Source: UBA4416 sp040386075
Lineage (GTDB): Bacteria; Bacteroidota; Bacteroidia; B-17B0; Aurantibacillaceae
Length of the DNA: 64,000 nt
Direction: 5' to 3'
Assembly: GCA_040386075.1 (NCBI GenBank)
Contig: JAZKGE010000025.1
Coordinates: 7,737 to 71,736 of the forward strand
The position numbers and the translations under genes were made by a program. Shown one piece after another: positions 51,950 through 61,600 of this stretch; the stretch's first letter is position 1; every line of letters starts with the position of its first letter. Below the pieces are notes generated by a model. The model was given only the letters and a program-made list of their open reading frames with translations, was not told where the DNA came from and made no database searches.

Positions 51950-53569
51950 TTATTTATTCAGGCGATCCAACTGCTTGGCAATGTAGTTTTCTGAAGTTAT
52001 CAGGGCACGCTGAATGCGTTTTGCGTACTGAATGCTGTCCATCACTTCTTTATTCTTTTCATGCAGTTTTTCATAAGCCTGATCTACCAATACTTTTTGA
52101 TCTTCAATAATATTTTTTTGTTTTTTTGCAAGCCTGAAGCGATTGTACACAAACCCTGAAAAAGCTATTACCAAAAGTAACCCTCCGTACAAAACATAGC
52201 GCTGCGTCTGTTCCTGTTTTAAAGTAGCGCTTTGTGCAGCTAATTGCGCATTCTTAACCTTTTGTGCTTCGGCATGTCTAACACTATCGGCAGCAGCTTG
52301 TTTTTCGTACTCATATTGAAATTGTTTTTTAATAGAGGTTCTTTTGGTCTCTTCGTTATTGATGCTATCCTGCATTTGCATCTCCAACTGATACATTTCA
52401 AATGCTTCTTTAAATTTATTTTGTCGCTTATAGATACGTTTAAGAACAGCTGCCGCAACGTTTATGTTACTAGGATATCCAAGTTCTTGTGATATCTTCA
52501 GATTTCTTTTGGCAAAGACCAGTGCTTCATCATACTTTTTCTGAGTAATTAAAACATCACAGATGTATGATAATGAATAAGCGATGTTCTCTTTTTTATC
52601 CAGTTCTTCGTATATCTTAAGCGACCCGTAGTAGTATTGCTGGGCTTTAGCAAGGTCTCCGTTGTTCTTATATATAAATCCAAGGTTTATAATATCAGAT
52701 GCGATACCGTTCTTATCATTCATCTCCTCGTTAAGCTTAAGAGATCTTTCACAATACTCAATGGCCTTTACATCATTTTTTAAAACAATATAGGCAGTGC
52801 TGATATTATGAAATGCATTGGCAATACCGGCTTTATAATTTAACTGCTCGCTTATTTTCAGTGAATTATTATAATACTCCAATGCTTTAGGAACATCTCC
52901 CTGTAAACTATACAAGTTACCAAGGCTCATTAAGGATCGCGTTATACCCTGGTTGTTATTGATCTCTTCCTGTATCTTAAGCGACTGGTGTATCAGCTCG
53001 ATAGCTTTTGAAACGTTCCCTGTCTTTTTATAGATCTCTCCCAGGTAATCATAAGTATTGGCTTCGCCCGATTTATCATTCAACTTTTTTTGAACCACTA
53101 AGGCTTTTAATAAATGATCGATGGCTTTACCTGAATTTTCCTGCATGTTATACAATACTCCTAGATTTGATAAAGTATTTGCTACACCTTCCTGATCGTT
53201 GATCTCTTCAAATACGTTCAAGGCCTCCAAAAAATAATTGAGCGCCTGGTCATTCCGGCCTTCTCCCTGGGCAATGATGGCTTTATTATTAATAGCATTT
53301 GCTACATGTTTCAAATAAAAAGCCTTTGTGGCACCATCAGCATTTTTTATATTCTTCTCGGCAAGCTGCAGCAATTGTTCATTATATAGCGGCCACTCAT
53401 CGTCGCCCGCCTTTTCTGCCAACTCGCTCAAAATATTGCATTTGACTTTATCATGCTTTGCATGCTTAAGAGCCAGCTTTAATGAATCCACTTCAGGGTC
53501 CTGGGCAAAAGCGTCATGCCCGATCATGATCAGTAAAACAAAAAACAGTATGTATTTAAAATGTTTCAA
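51950..53569 (-). CDS. TPR membrane protein lacking a SpoIIE output domain, copy 1, TTG start
   Basis: The 539-residue protein has a signal peptide (MKHFKYILFFVLLIMIGHDAFA), about eight TPR units (residues 90-400, e.g. ALNYFLEALNVFEEINDQEG), one membrane span near 457-474 (YVLYGGLLLVIAFSGFVYN), a coiled coil and the segment KEVMDSIQYAKRIQRALI, then stops. In the full-length relative at 1953 this segment is followed by the phosphatase domain. The TTG start overlaps the stop of copy 2 as TTGA; no other start fits the signal peptide. Third gene of the operon. Confidence 0.88.
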   Translation of the reverse strand: MKHFKYILFFVLLIMIGHDAFAQDPEVDSLKLALKHAKHDKVKCNILSELAEKAGDDEWPLYNEQLLQLAEKNIKNADGATKAFYLKHVANAINNKAIIAQGEGRNDQALNYFLEALNVFEEINDQEGVANTLSNLGVLYNMQENSGKAIDHLLKALVVQKKLNDKSGEANTYDYLGEIYKKTGNVSKAIELIHQSLKIQEEINNNQGITRSLMSLGNLYSLQGDVPKALEYYNNSLKISEQLNYKAGIANAFHNISTAYIVLKNDVKAIEYCERSLKLNEEMNDKNGIASDIINLGFIYKNNGDLAKAQQYYYGSLKIYEELDKKENIAYSLSYICDVLITQKKYDEALVFAKRNLKISQELGYPSNINVAAAVLKRIYKRQNKFKEAFEMYQLEMQMQDSINNEETKRTSIKKQFQYEYEKQAAADSVRHAEAQKVKNAQLAAQSATLKQEQTQRYVLYGGLLLVIAFSGFVYNRFRLAKKQKNIIEDQKVLVDQAYEKLHEKNKEVMDSIQYAKRIQRALITSENYIAKQLDRLNK

Positions 53570-55077
53570 CTCTTATTAGCAAGTTTGTTTAAATTCCTGT
53601 GAATGTAAGATTCAGGGGTTAGCAAGGCCCGTTGTATGCGTCGTGCGTAAGTAATACTATCCATCACTTCTTTATTCTTTTCGTGCAATTGGTGGTAGGC
53701 TGCATCTACCATTACTTTCTGTTCTTCGATCACTTTCTTTTGCTTTTGAGTTGCTTTAAAGCGGTTAAATACGAATACACTGAAACAAACTACCAATACC
53801 AAACCTCCGTATAAAGCGTAACGTTGGGTTCGTTCCTGTTTCAAACTGGCATTTTGAGCAGCTAATTGCGCATTCTTTACTTTTTGTTCTTCGGCATGTT
53901 TCACGCTATCGGCAGCTGCCTGTTTTTCATACTCGTATTGAAATTGTTTCTTAATAGCAGCTTTTCTTGTTTTTCCATTATTGATGCTATCTGCCATTTC
54001 TATTTCCAACTCATACATTTCCAAAGCTTGCTTGTACTTATTTTGCTTTTTATAAATTTCCTTCAGAGTGGACGCAGCATTTAAAATATTCTTCGGAAAT
54101 CCCAGTTGCATTGAAAGCCTTAAACTTCTGTCAGCATACGTAACAGCCTCTATAAGTTTACCTTGCGACAAATTTGCATTTGCCATATCTTTTAAAGTAT
54201 TCACGAGTCCAATCTTGTCACTTATTTCTTCACGTAATTTCAATGCTTTTTCAAAATAGATCATTGCAAGATTTATATCAAGTTTCCTGGTAAAATTAAG
54301 AAAGGCAATGTTGTTATATGCAGAAGCAATTCCAATATAATCCTTAATTTCTTCGTTAATTTTTAAAGCCCTGAAATAAAAGACAGAGGCCGTTTTATAA
54401 TCGCCTTTGGCCTCATAAGCGCCTCCCATGTTGGCTAAGGTTGTTGCTATTCCTGGTTTGTTACCGTTTTTTTCATCTATATGAAGCGACCTTTCAGAGT
54501 ATTCGAGCGATTTAGTAATATCGCCAAAATCACGGTAAATATTTGCCACATTTCCAAGACAGGCCGATATACCTTCCTCGAAATTGATTTCTTCCAGTAT
54601 TTTTAAAGAACTATGGTAATATTCCAAAGCCAGAGAAATATCGCCCTGGTGTTCATAGATCGTACCAAGATTATTATAAAGACTTGCTATGCCCTGCTTA
54701 TCATTAATTTCGAGATTAATGTTTAAGGCCTTTTTATAACAATCCAGTTGTTTGGTTACATTTCCTTTTTGCCCCGCATAGTATCCATTATTGGCAATTG
54801 ACGCTGCTACATATTTTAAATAAAAATGAATCCGGGCTTTATCAGTTGTCTGATCTATTTTTTTATAAGCGAGACTTAAACAGGGTTGAGTATATTTCAA
54901 TATATCGTCTTCTTCACAAACCTCGCTCAACTTACTAAGTATTATAACCCGACTCGTATCGTGTCTTGCATTCTTAAGGGCAAGCTTAAGCGAATCAACT
55001 ACAGGATCCTGCGCACAAACATCCGTGCCAACCAATGCTAACAAAGCAAAACATACTATGTATTTAAAATACTTCAA
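53566..55077 (-). CDS. TPR membrane protein lacking a SpoIIE output domain, copy 2, TTG start
   Basis: The 503-residue paralogue has the same layout: signal peptide (MKYFKYIVCFALLALVGTDVCA), about seven TPR units with repeats of the type ALEYYHSSLKILEEINFEEG, a membrane span near 421-438, a coiled coil and KEVMDSITYARRIQRALL, ending 18 residues later. The TTG start overlaps the stop of copy 3 as TTGA, the same junction as between copies 2 and 1. A conserved juxtamembrane helix (QFQYEYEKQAAADSVKHAEE) is shared by all three. Confidence 0.88.
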   Translation of the reverse strand: MKYFKYIVCFALLALVGTDVCAQDPVVDSLKLALKNARHDTSRVIILSKLSEVCEEDDILKYTQPCLSLAYKKIDQTTDKARIHFYLKYVAASIANNGYYAGQKGNVTKQLDCYKKALNINLEINDKQGIASLYNNLGTIYEHQGDISLALEYYHSSLKILEEINFEEGISACLGNVANIYRDFGDITKSLEYSERSLHIDEKNGNKPGIATTLANMGGAYEAKGDYKTASVFYFRALKINEEIKDYIGIASAYNNIAFLNFTRKLDINLAMIYFEKALKLREEISDKIGLVNTLKDMANANLSQGKLIEAVTYADRSLRLSMQLGFPKNILNAASTLKEIYKKQNKYKQALEMYELEIEMADSINNGKTRKAAIKKQFQYEYEKQAAADSVKHAEEQKVKNAQLAAQNASLKQERTQRYALYGGLVLVVCFSVFVFNRFKATQKQKKVIEEQKVMVDAAYHQLHEKNKEVMDSITYARRIQRALLTPESYIHRNLNKLANKS

Positions 55078-56744
55078 TTCTTATTTGAAAGTCTGTTTAA
55101 ATTTCTGTCAATATAAGATTCCGGAGTAAGTAAAGCGTGCTGTATCCGCCGCGCATAAGTAATACTATCCATCACTTCTTTATTCTTCTCATGCAATTGC
55201 TGGTAAGCGTTATCTACCAATACTTTTTGTTCTTCTATCACTTTCTTTTGTTTTTGAGTTACTTTAAAGCGATTAAATACAAATGCACTAAAACCAATAA
55301 CCAATAACAAGCCCCCATATAACGCATATCGCTGTGTTTGTTCTTGTTTTAAACTGGCTGCCTGCGCAGTTAACTGTGCATTTTTTACTTTGTGCTCTTC
55401 CGCATGCTTTACACTATCTGCAGCCGTCTGTTTTTCGTATTCATACTGAAATTGTTTTTTGATGGAAGCTTTTTTTGTTTCTGTATTATTAACACTATCC
55501 TGCATTTGTATCTCCAGTTCATACATCTCAAAAGCTTCTTTGAATTTATTTTGCTTTTTGTATATGCTTTTAAGCATATTTGCTGCCCTGCTTATGTTGA
55601 TGGGATAACCCAATTCTTTAGAGATCGTAAGGCTTTTCATGGCATAGTCAAGAGCTTCGGCCAATTGTCCCTGTTCCAACATCACTTTAGAAATAAGATC
55701 CAAAGAATAAGCAATGCCTTCTTTGTCTTTTATATCAGTCATAAGCGTTAAACTTTTCTTATAATATTCTAATGCCGCTTCAGTAGGTCTTTTAACACCG
55801 GCGAGTTTTTCGCCATAATTTTTATACACATTACCTATGTTACGGGAAACGATCGCTATCCCTTTCTTATGATTTCCTTCTTCGTATATCCGCAAACTTT
55901 TTTCATAATACTCTAAGGCTTTTAATATACTATCCTGGCCATAATACAAAAGCCCTATATTGTTTAAGGTTGTACCGAGTCCTTCCTGCTCTTTTATCAC
56001 CTCTTGAATTTTCATGGCCCGTTGATAATACTCCAGAGCTTTAGAAACATTATCATGCTTGGAATACATAAGACCTATGTTACACAACGAAATAGCAATG
56101 CCACTTTTATTATGAAGATCTTCCTGTATCTTTAAACTTCGGTGGGCATAATCCAATGCCTTGGGTATATCGCCTAGTTTATTATATACAATACCAATAT
56201 TATTTAAAAGGCTCCCCATCCCTATCTTGTTATCGTACCTCATATAACTCTTCAAAGCCTTCTCATAAAAATTTAATGCTTTTGATGCGTCCCCGTAGTT
56301 GTCATAAATACGCCCGATATTATTTAACGGATTACCTATATCTTTTACGTCATTAATCTCCTCATAGATGGCGATGCTTTTTTGATAAAACTCAAGCGCT
56401 CCTGGCTTATCATTTTTTTGACTGGAGTAATAACCCAGATTATTGAATGCTCCTGCTAAGTTTTTTTTATAAAAATGAGTCAACGTGTTTGTTAAGGAAG
56501 TTCCGGAGAGTTTCTTTTCGCACAGATCTTTACATTGGTTTGCATATAATGGTATGTCATCGATCTCACACACTTCGCTCAAAGCCGACAAAGCATTGAT
56601 TTTAACCGTATCGTGTTTTGCATTCTTAAGCACCAGCTTTAGTGAATCAACCATCCTATCCTGGGCAAACAGGTTTGTACAAAGACACAAAACTGCGATC
56701 ACCAGTGCAGTTGTACTTAGTTTATGAGCCGGTTTTACCTTCAT
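55074..56744 (-). CDS. TPR membrane protein lacking a SpoIIE output domain, copy 3 (operon leader)
   Basis: The 556-residue first gene of the triplet has an ATG start, a longer N-terminus before its signal sequence (TTALVIAVLCLCTNLFAQ), about nine TPR units, a membrane span near 474-491, the shared coiled coil (KKVIEEQKVLVDNAYQQLHE) and KEVMDSITYARRIQHALL. It ends at NRLSNKN. TPRs bind peptides or other proteins in the periplasm; the cytoplasmic tail of about 65 residues contains only the signalling helix, so it may dimerise with full-length SpoIIE proteins. Confidence 0.88.
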   Translation of the reverse strand: MKVKPAHKLSTTALVIAVLCLCTNLFAQDRMVDSLKLVLKNAKHDTVKINALSALSEVCEIDDIPLYANQCKDLCEKKLSGTSLTNTLTHFYKKNLAGAFNNLGYYSSQKNDKPGALEFYQKSIAIYEEINDVKDIGNPLNNIGRIYDNYGDASKALNFYEKALKSYMRYDNKIGMGSLLNNIGIVYNKLGDIPKALDYAHRSLKIQEDLHNKSGIAISLCNIGLMYSKHDNVSKALEYYQRAMKIQEVIKEQEGLGTTLNNIGLLYYGQDSILKALEYYEKSLRIYEEGNHKKGIAIVSRNIGNVYKNYGEKLAGVKRPTEAALEYYKKSLTLMTDIKDKEGIAYSLDLISKVMLEQGQLAEALDYAMKSLTISKELGYPINISRAANMLKSIYKKQNKFKEAFEMYELEIQMQDSVNNTETKKASIKKQFQYEYEKQTAADSVKHAEEHKVKNAQLTAQAASLKQEQTQRYALYGGLLLVIGFSAFVFNRFKVTQKQKKVIEEQKVLVDNAYQQLHEKNKEVMDSITYARRIQHALLTPESYIDRNLNRLSNKN

Positions 56745-56911
56745 AGGAATTAAGCTAATCTACCATAAAAAGTTGATTTTATCCAACCTTATAGCGCATT
56801 TTCATAAATATTTATTGCTTTGGTAAAATAGTGATTCAGGCATTCAGATTCAATGTTATACGCACATACACAAAAAAACGTTAATTAACTTTCAGTAGCC
56901 GGATGGTTTTA

Positions 56912-56919
56912 TATTTTTG
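56912..56919 (+). promoter_or_regulatory. -7 element of the stand-alone parvulin gene
   Basis: TATTTTTG matches TAnnTTTG. It lies inside an upstream longer frame and supports the ATG at 56948 as start. Confidence 0.55.
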
Positions 56920-56947
56920 TATGACCAATCTGTTTAAACCATACAAT

Positions 56948-57337
56948 ATGAAAACATTACTTGCAATAATATCTCCATTTATGTTAATGGCGCATGAACC
57001 TGTAACAAAAGTAAATTCTGCAACTACACAGGCAGAGATCATTGCCAAGGATGCAAAAAAACTATGTGAGTATTACCGCCAACGGGTTTTAAAAGGCGAA
57101 AGCATGGCATCTATTGCAACATTGTATAGCGAAGATCCGGGATCGGCACCAAATGGCGGACAATATAAAAAAGTTGTAAAAGGCATGATGGTTCCTGAAT
57201 TTGAAAACGTTGCCTTTAGTTTAAAGCCCGGCGAGATCTCAGAGGTATTTGCGACACAATATGGCTTTCATTTTATACAGCTGATCTCTCGCAAAGGCGA
57301 TGTACTTGACCTGAGGCATTTACTGATCATGAAGTAA
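56948..57337 (+). CDS. Stand-alone parvulin-type isomerase related to SurA P1
   Basis: The 129-residue protein has a short hydrophobic leader (MKTLLAIISPFMLMA) and a single parvulin domain. It is unusually close to the first parvulin domain of SurA at 45634: YRQRVLKGESMASIATLYSE against YRQRVLNGESMSVIAALYSE, with EDPGSA, NGG, MVPEFE, LKPGE-SE-F and YGFHFIQ also shared. The SurA chaperone helices are missing, so it may be a free isomerase. Whether it is exported by the weak leader is uncertain. It converges with the transglutaminase-like gene with 3 nt between stops. Confidence 0.87.
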   Translation: MKTLLAIISPFMLMAHEPVTKVNSATTQAEIIAKDAKKLCEYYRQRVLKGESMASIATLYSEDPGSAPNGGQYKKVVKGMMVPEFENVAFSLKPGEISEVFATQYGFHFIQLISRKGDVLDLRHLLIMK

Positions 57338-57340
57338 TTT

Positions 57341-58675
57341 TTATTTCTTTTCCGATCTTGACTTCAATTCGTTAAGCAATTCTATAAACGGCGGATGATC
57401 CTTCATGTTTACAAAGTCTTCGTCTTCCGATAAATGCTTATAATTTTTGAATCCCAATTCAATTGATCTCTTCAAATACATGATCGTATATTCTTTATCA
57501 CCTTTAAGTGCAAAGTAATTGGCAAAGGCATAAAAGCTCTGGATCTTTCTTTCGTTTGTTTTTGCATTAAGAATAGAAGCCTGCAGACATTCGATACCTT
57601 TATCAAAATTACCAAGCCTGGCATACACAACGCCCTTAACATTATTATAATCAAACAAATTACTCTTAAAACTCGACAGAGAATCCAATAAAACAAGTGT
57701 TTTCTCATGCTGTTTCGAATTATACAATTCATACATTCGTTTACTCATCGCTTTCTCTTCGGCATCAGTATCGGTATAGCTATCGTAAAGCTTGTAACTA
57801 TAGGCATACTCTGAAGCGCTACAGCTGCAAAAAACATGACGGATATACCTTCTGTTACTTAACTGTATGTATGTATTTCTCATAGTACTAAAAGTAGTTG
57901 AAGCATCTGCGTGATCGGCCCATGTTGGATCGAAGGCTACCCAACCATATTGCTCAAAATAAACTTCAACCCAGTTGTGATATCCAATTTGCCCTTTACC
58001 TTTTAACACCAACCCTTTTTGTATCCTGGCCGGAATATGCCTGGCCCGGCAAAGTGTTACCATCAGTTCAGCATACTCAGTACAATCTCCTTCACCCTGT
58101 TCTAGCGCTTTTTTAGCTCCCCTGTCCTGCTCTTCAAATCGTTTATAATCGAGGTGCGCAACCACAAAATCAAAAATGCCATGCACTATTTCTTCCCTGT
58201 CATTACCTTTAATAGTAGTTGCAGTTGTCTGGATCTTTTTAGAATCCGATCTCAAATTCTCTTCCGACCGCAGATACTTTACTGTATCCATATCTTCTTT
58301 ATCTAACTGTGGATCGCGTTTAGCACTTTGTAGATCGTATACATATAATTTCAGTCTTATCTGTACTTCGAGTTTTGTTTTTTGTAATTCAGTAAAGCTA
58401 AGCTGTTCCCATTTGGCAAGCACTTCGCCATCAGGTGCTTTGATAAGGTTTTTAGGATCCAGTACATATTTACATTCCAACACTTCCTGTTTGCCAAGGC
58501 GGTTGTATGGTATTAACAATTCATAATTACAACTTTTATTCTGATACTCTGCAGGAGGCGCTTTTAAATCAATACTGCGCTTTAGTATGATTTCTTTTTG
58601 GGCAAAACCTGTATTTACCATTAACAACTTAGTGATAAGAAGTAATACTATTGAACAAGCCTTGGTTTGTGTCAT
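57341..58675 (-). CDS. Transglutaminase-like cysteine protease-fold protein with TPR C-terminus
   Basis: The 444-residue protein has a signal peptide (to NTGFAQ), a central transglutaminase-like domain with the Cys-His-Asp triad in QGEGDCTEYAELM, GYHNWVEVYF and VAFDPTW (about 190-255), and C-terminal TPR-like helices (LLDSLSSFKSNLFDYNNVKG, ARLGNFDKGIECLQASIL). Such proteins may cleave or cross-link peptides in the envelope. The gene follows the giant T9SS gene on the same strand after 12 nt, so they are co-transcribed. Confidence 0.87.
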   Translation of the reverse strand: MTQTKACSIVLLLITKLLMVNTGFAQKEIILKRSIDLKAPPAEYQNKSCNYELLIPYNRLGKQEVLECKYVLDPKNLIKAPDGEVLAKWEQLSFTELQKTKLEVQIRLKLYVYDLQSAKRDPQLDKEDMDTVKYLRSEENLRSDSKKIQTTATTIKGNDREEIVHGIFDFVVAHLDYKRFEEQDRGAKKALEQGEGDCTEYAELMVTLCRARHIPARIQKGLVLKGKGQIGYHNWVEVYFEQYGWVAFDPTWADHADASTTFSTMRNTYIQLSNRRYIRHVFCSCSASEYAYSYKLYDSYTDTDAEEKAMSKRMYELYNSKQHEKTLVLLDSLSSFKSNLFDYNNVKGVVYARLGNFDKGIECLQASILNAKTNERKIQSFYAFANYFALKGDKEYTIMYLKRSIELGFKNYKHLSEDEDFVNMKDHPPFIELLNELKSRSEKK

Positions 58676-58687
58676 TTGGATATAATT

Positions 58688-61600
58688 CTACTCTTTTATA
58701 AACTTATAAGTAGCATTGTGTTTCTGACTTTGAATCTGAATAAAGTACAAACCTTGTGTTAGTGACGACACGTTAATCATTTTCTGTGCAGTCGTATCAT
58801 TATAATTTACACTTAATACAAGACTTCCTTTAGCATCGAATATTTTCACTCCATTGATGATATCCTTTCCGGAACTGATATTGATCTCACAGTGAGATGG
58901 GTTTGGATAAATGAATAATTCTTTAGCAAGCTTTTCCTCATCTAGATTTGTAAATACACCGGGATAGCTTGTAAGTCCGCAATCGAAATCAGATAATTTA
59001 GTAATACAACCGTCCCAATTATTGGTTGCATGAATACTTGTTCCAAAATTATTCATGTTAGAGAATCCCGTGTAAAAACGAAAATTACGGGCAATATAAT
59101 AATCCCCTGTACTATTCCTGATAATCGAGTGTGACCCCGTCCATGCTGTTATACCTCCATTATCTCCGTTCCTGGTCACTTTTTTAATATTTCCCATTGT
59201 ATCATAAACTGCAATAAAACAGTCTCCTTTATCCAAAGAAAATGGAATCGTATCATTAATGCCAGTAAATGTAACAGTATGCGTGTTAAGCGCATTCTCT
59301 CCATATGATCCTATCACACTCACTTCATCCTGATATAAATTAATTCCAAAACCATATCCGTAGTACGAGAATCTGTTTCCCTGTATCCATTTGCAAATAC
59401 CATTACTGTTTATTTTTGCTACAAAATATTTACCAACATCCGAACTCATGGTGGTATTATCTGAGTTATTAAATACCTGATAAGTACCAAAACCATTATG
59501 ATCATTGGCTCCCGCAATATAACAATTGCCTGTACTATCGGTAACCATGTCATATGATAATGTAAAGTCATTGGCAGAAACCTGGCTAAAACTATTTGCG
59601 GTCCATATCAACTGTCCCAGGCTGTCATACTTAACCAGGTACATTCTTGCCCCTCCTGTATTAGGAAGCTGCCAGATAGTTTCGGGTACCGGATTTGCAA
59701 CCGAATAAAAATCGATATGATGACTGAAACAACCTGTAATGTATATATTATTGTTACCATCAACCGTTACTTTGGCAACATTGTTTGTTGTTCCGCTGCT
59801 AAGTAAAGCATACCCGGCATTCCAAATAATATTTCCATCAGTATCTAATTTAAGGAATGTAGTGCCGCAGGATGAACACACCTGCACTGTACTTGGCGGG
59901 GCACTATTTAACGACACGGTAAAATTACCGCCGCACACACTGGTTACTATCAGGTTGCCGCTATTATCAATTGCCATTGCCTTAAACGTAGCAAACTGCG
60001 ACTGTACGTCCCATAGTTTTCTGCCCATCGAATCAAGCTTGATAATATAATTGCTAGCATTCTTCACAATACTATCACCCGCATTATCGAAAAAAGTTCC
60101 CGACCGTGAGCCTGTTAAATAAACATTGCCATGCTTATCCTCAGCTACATCATATAACAGATCTGCGCCATTTGCTAATGGTGATGAACCTTTTGAGGCT
60201 ACCATCCATTTAACAATACCTTCTGGTGTATATTTTACCAGGCAACCCATTGCAACGGATGTTACTACTGAATCTCCATAACGGGAAACAATAGTATCTT
60301 TAACCACGCTGGTTGACATAAAAAATCCTTTTTTAGAAACCGCTAACTTTCCTACACCCGGTGTGCAATACACAAACTGGTTATCTGTTCCTTTATTTAG
60401 GATCGTCCAACAATCGGGTTCACCCGAAGGATCGAGAGTGTATATGGTTGGACCTTTTTTAGTAATTGAATCGTAACAACCATGATTTGACCACACCACC
60501 AATTCAACACTTGTTGGGCCGTTTGCACTAAACGGTATGATGGGATTTGCATTAAAATTATAGCTTATGCCCGAAGTTGATGAAAACTCCCATTTGAAAT
60601 TCTGAGCTTCGGTGCTATTCTCATAAAAATAATTTTGTTCACCCGGTAAAGCATTTAAGTTTGAACAATGAAATTCGGCCTTAGTTTTTTCAACCACAAC
60701 TTTAATGGTATCTGTAAAATTGCTTGTACATGGTGCACCAAAGCAACTTGCCTGAAGATAATAATTACCACTTTGCGTGAGTGTTAAGGTAGTAAATGTT
60801 AAAGCTGCATTAACGCCCGATGGTGAACTGCCAAAATTAGCACCACTGCCATATTTTTTTAAGGTATATACTACATTTTGTTCGGCTGTATCAAGACTAA
60901 TAACCAATGGCTCCTGGTGACATAAATATTTTTTTTGTACTGAATAGGGAATATTTTTTTTAGGAAAAGCAAATATCTGTATCACTTTAATGGTTGTATC
61001 ATATAAACCCCAGGAATTAGCAACATTTACCTGGATGGTATGAGTACCCGGTGTAGAATATGTTTTGGTGAATGAAGAGCCGCAGGATGTTGATGATAAA
61101 ACACCATCTACAAACCACTGGCAGTTGTTAGAAGACCCGGTTATACCAGTAATATAATAGGTTGTATTTACACAACCATTTGGATTAGTAATAAGGGCAA
61201 TAGGTTTTGTTGCCCCGCCCTGATCTGTTGTTTTTAGAACAACACCGTTCTTACCGCAAGCATAAAAATTAGTGGATGCCGACGTTTCATACCAAAAGTT
61301 GTTGATGTGATAATTACCCGAAGAAGGTTGCCACTCTAAAAAATTCATCGTAGAGGATGATTTAAAGATCCCATGATCTGTTCCTACATAATTGCAACTG
61401 GTATAATTTATCAATCCATTTCCTTTTAAAGGTCCAAAATCATAATTAGGGTAATCGGTTAAATTAAAAGAACCGGCCCATTTATAATAACTTGTGCCAA
61501 GTGCATACCCTGTGTTGGAACTTGTGTAGATAATATCCTTGTAATGATTATTTTCGGTAGTAGTGGCAATAAATGTAAATACACCACTGGTGATATAACC

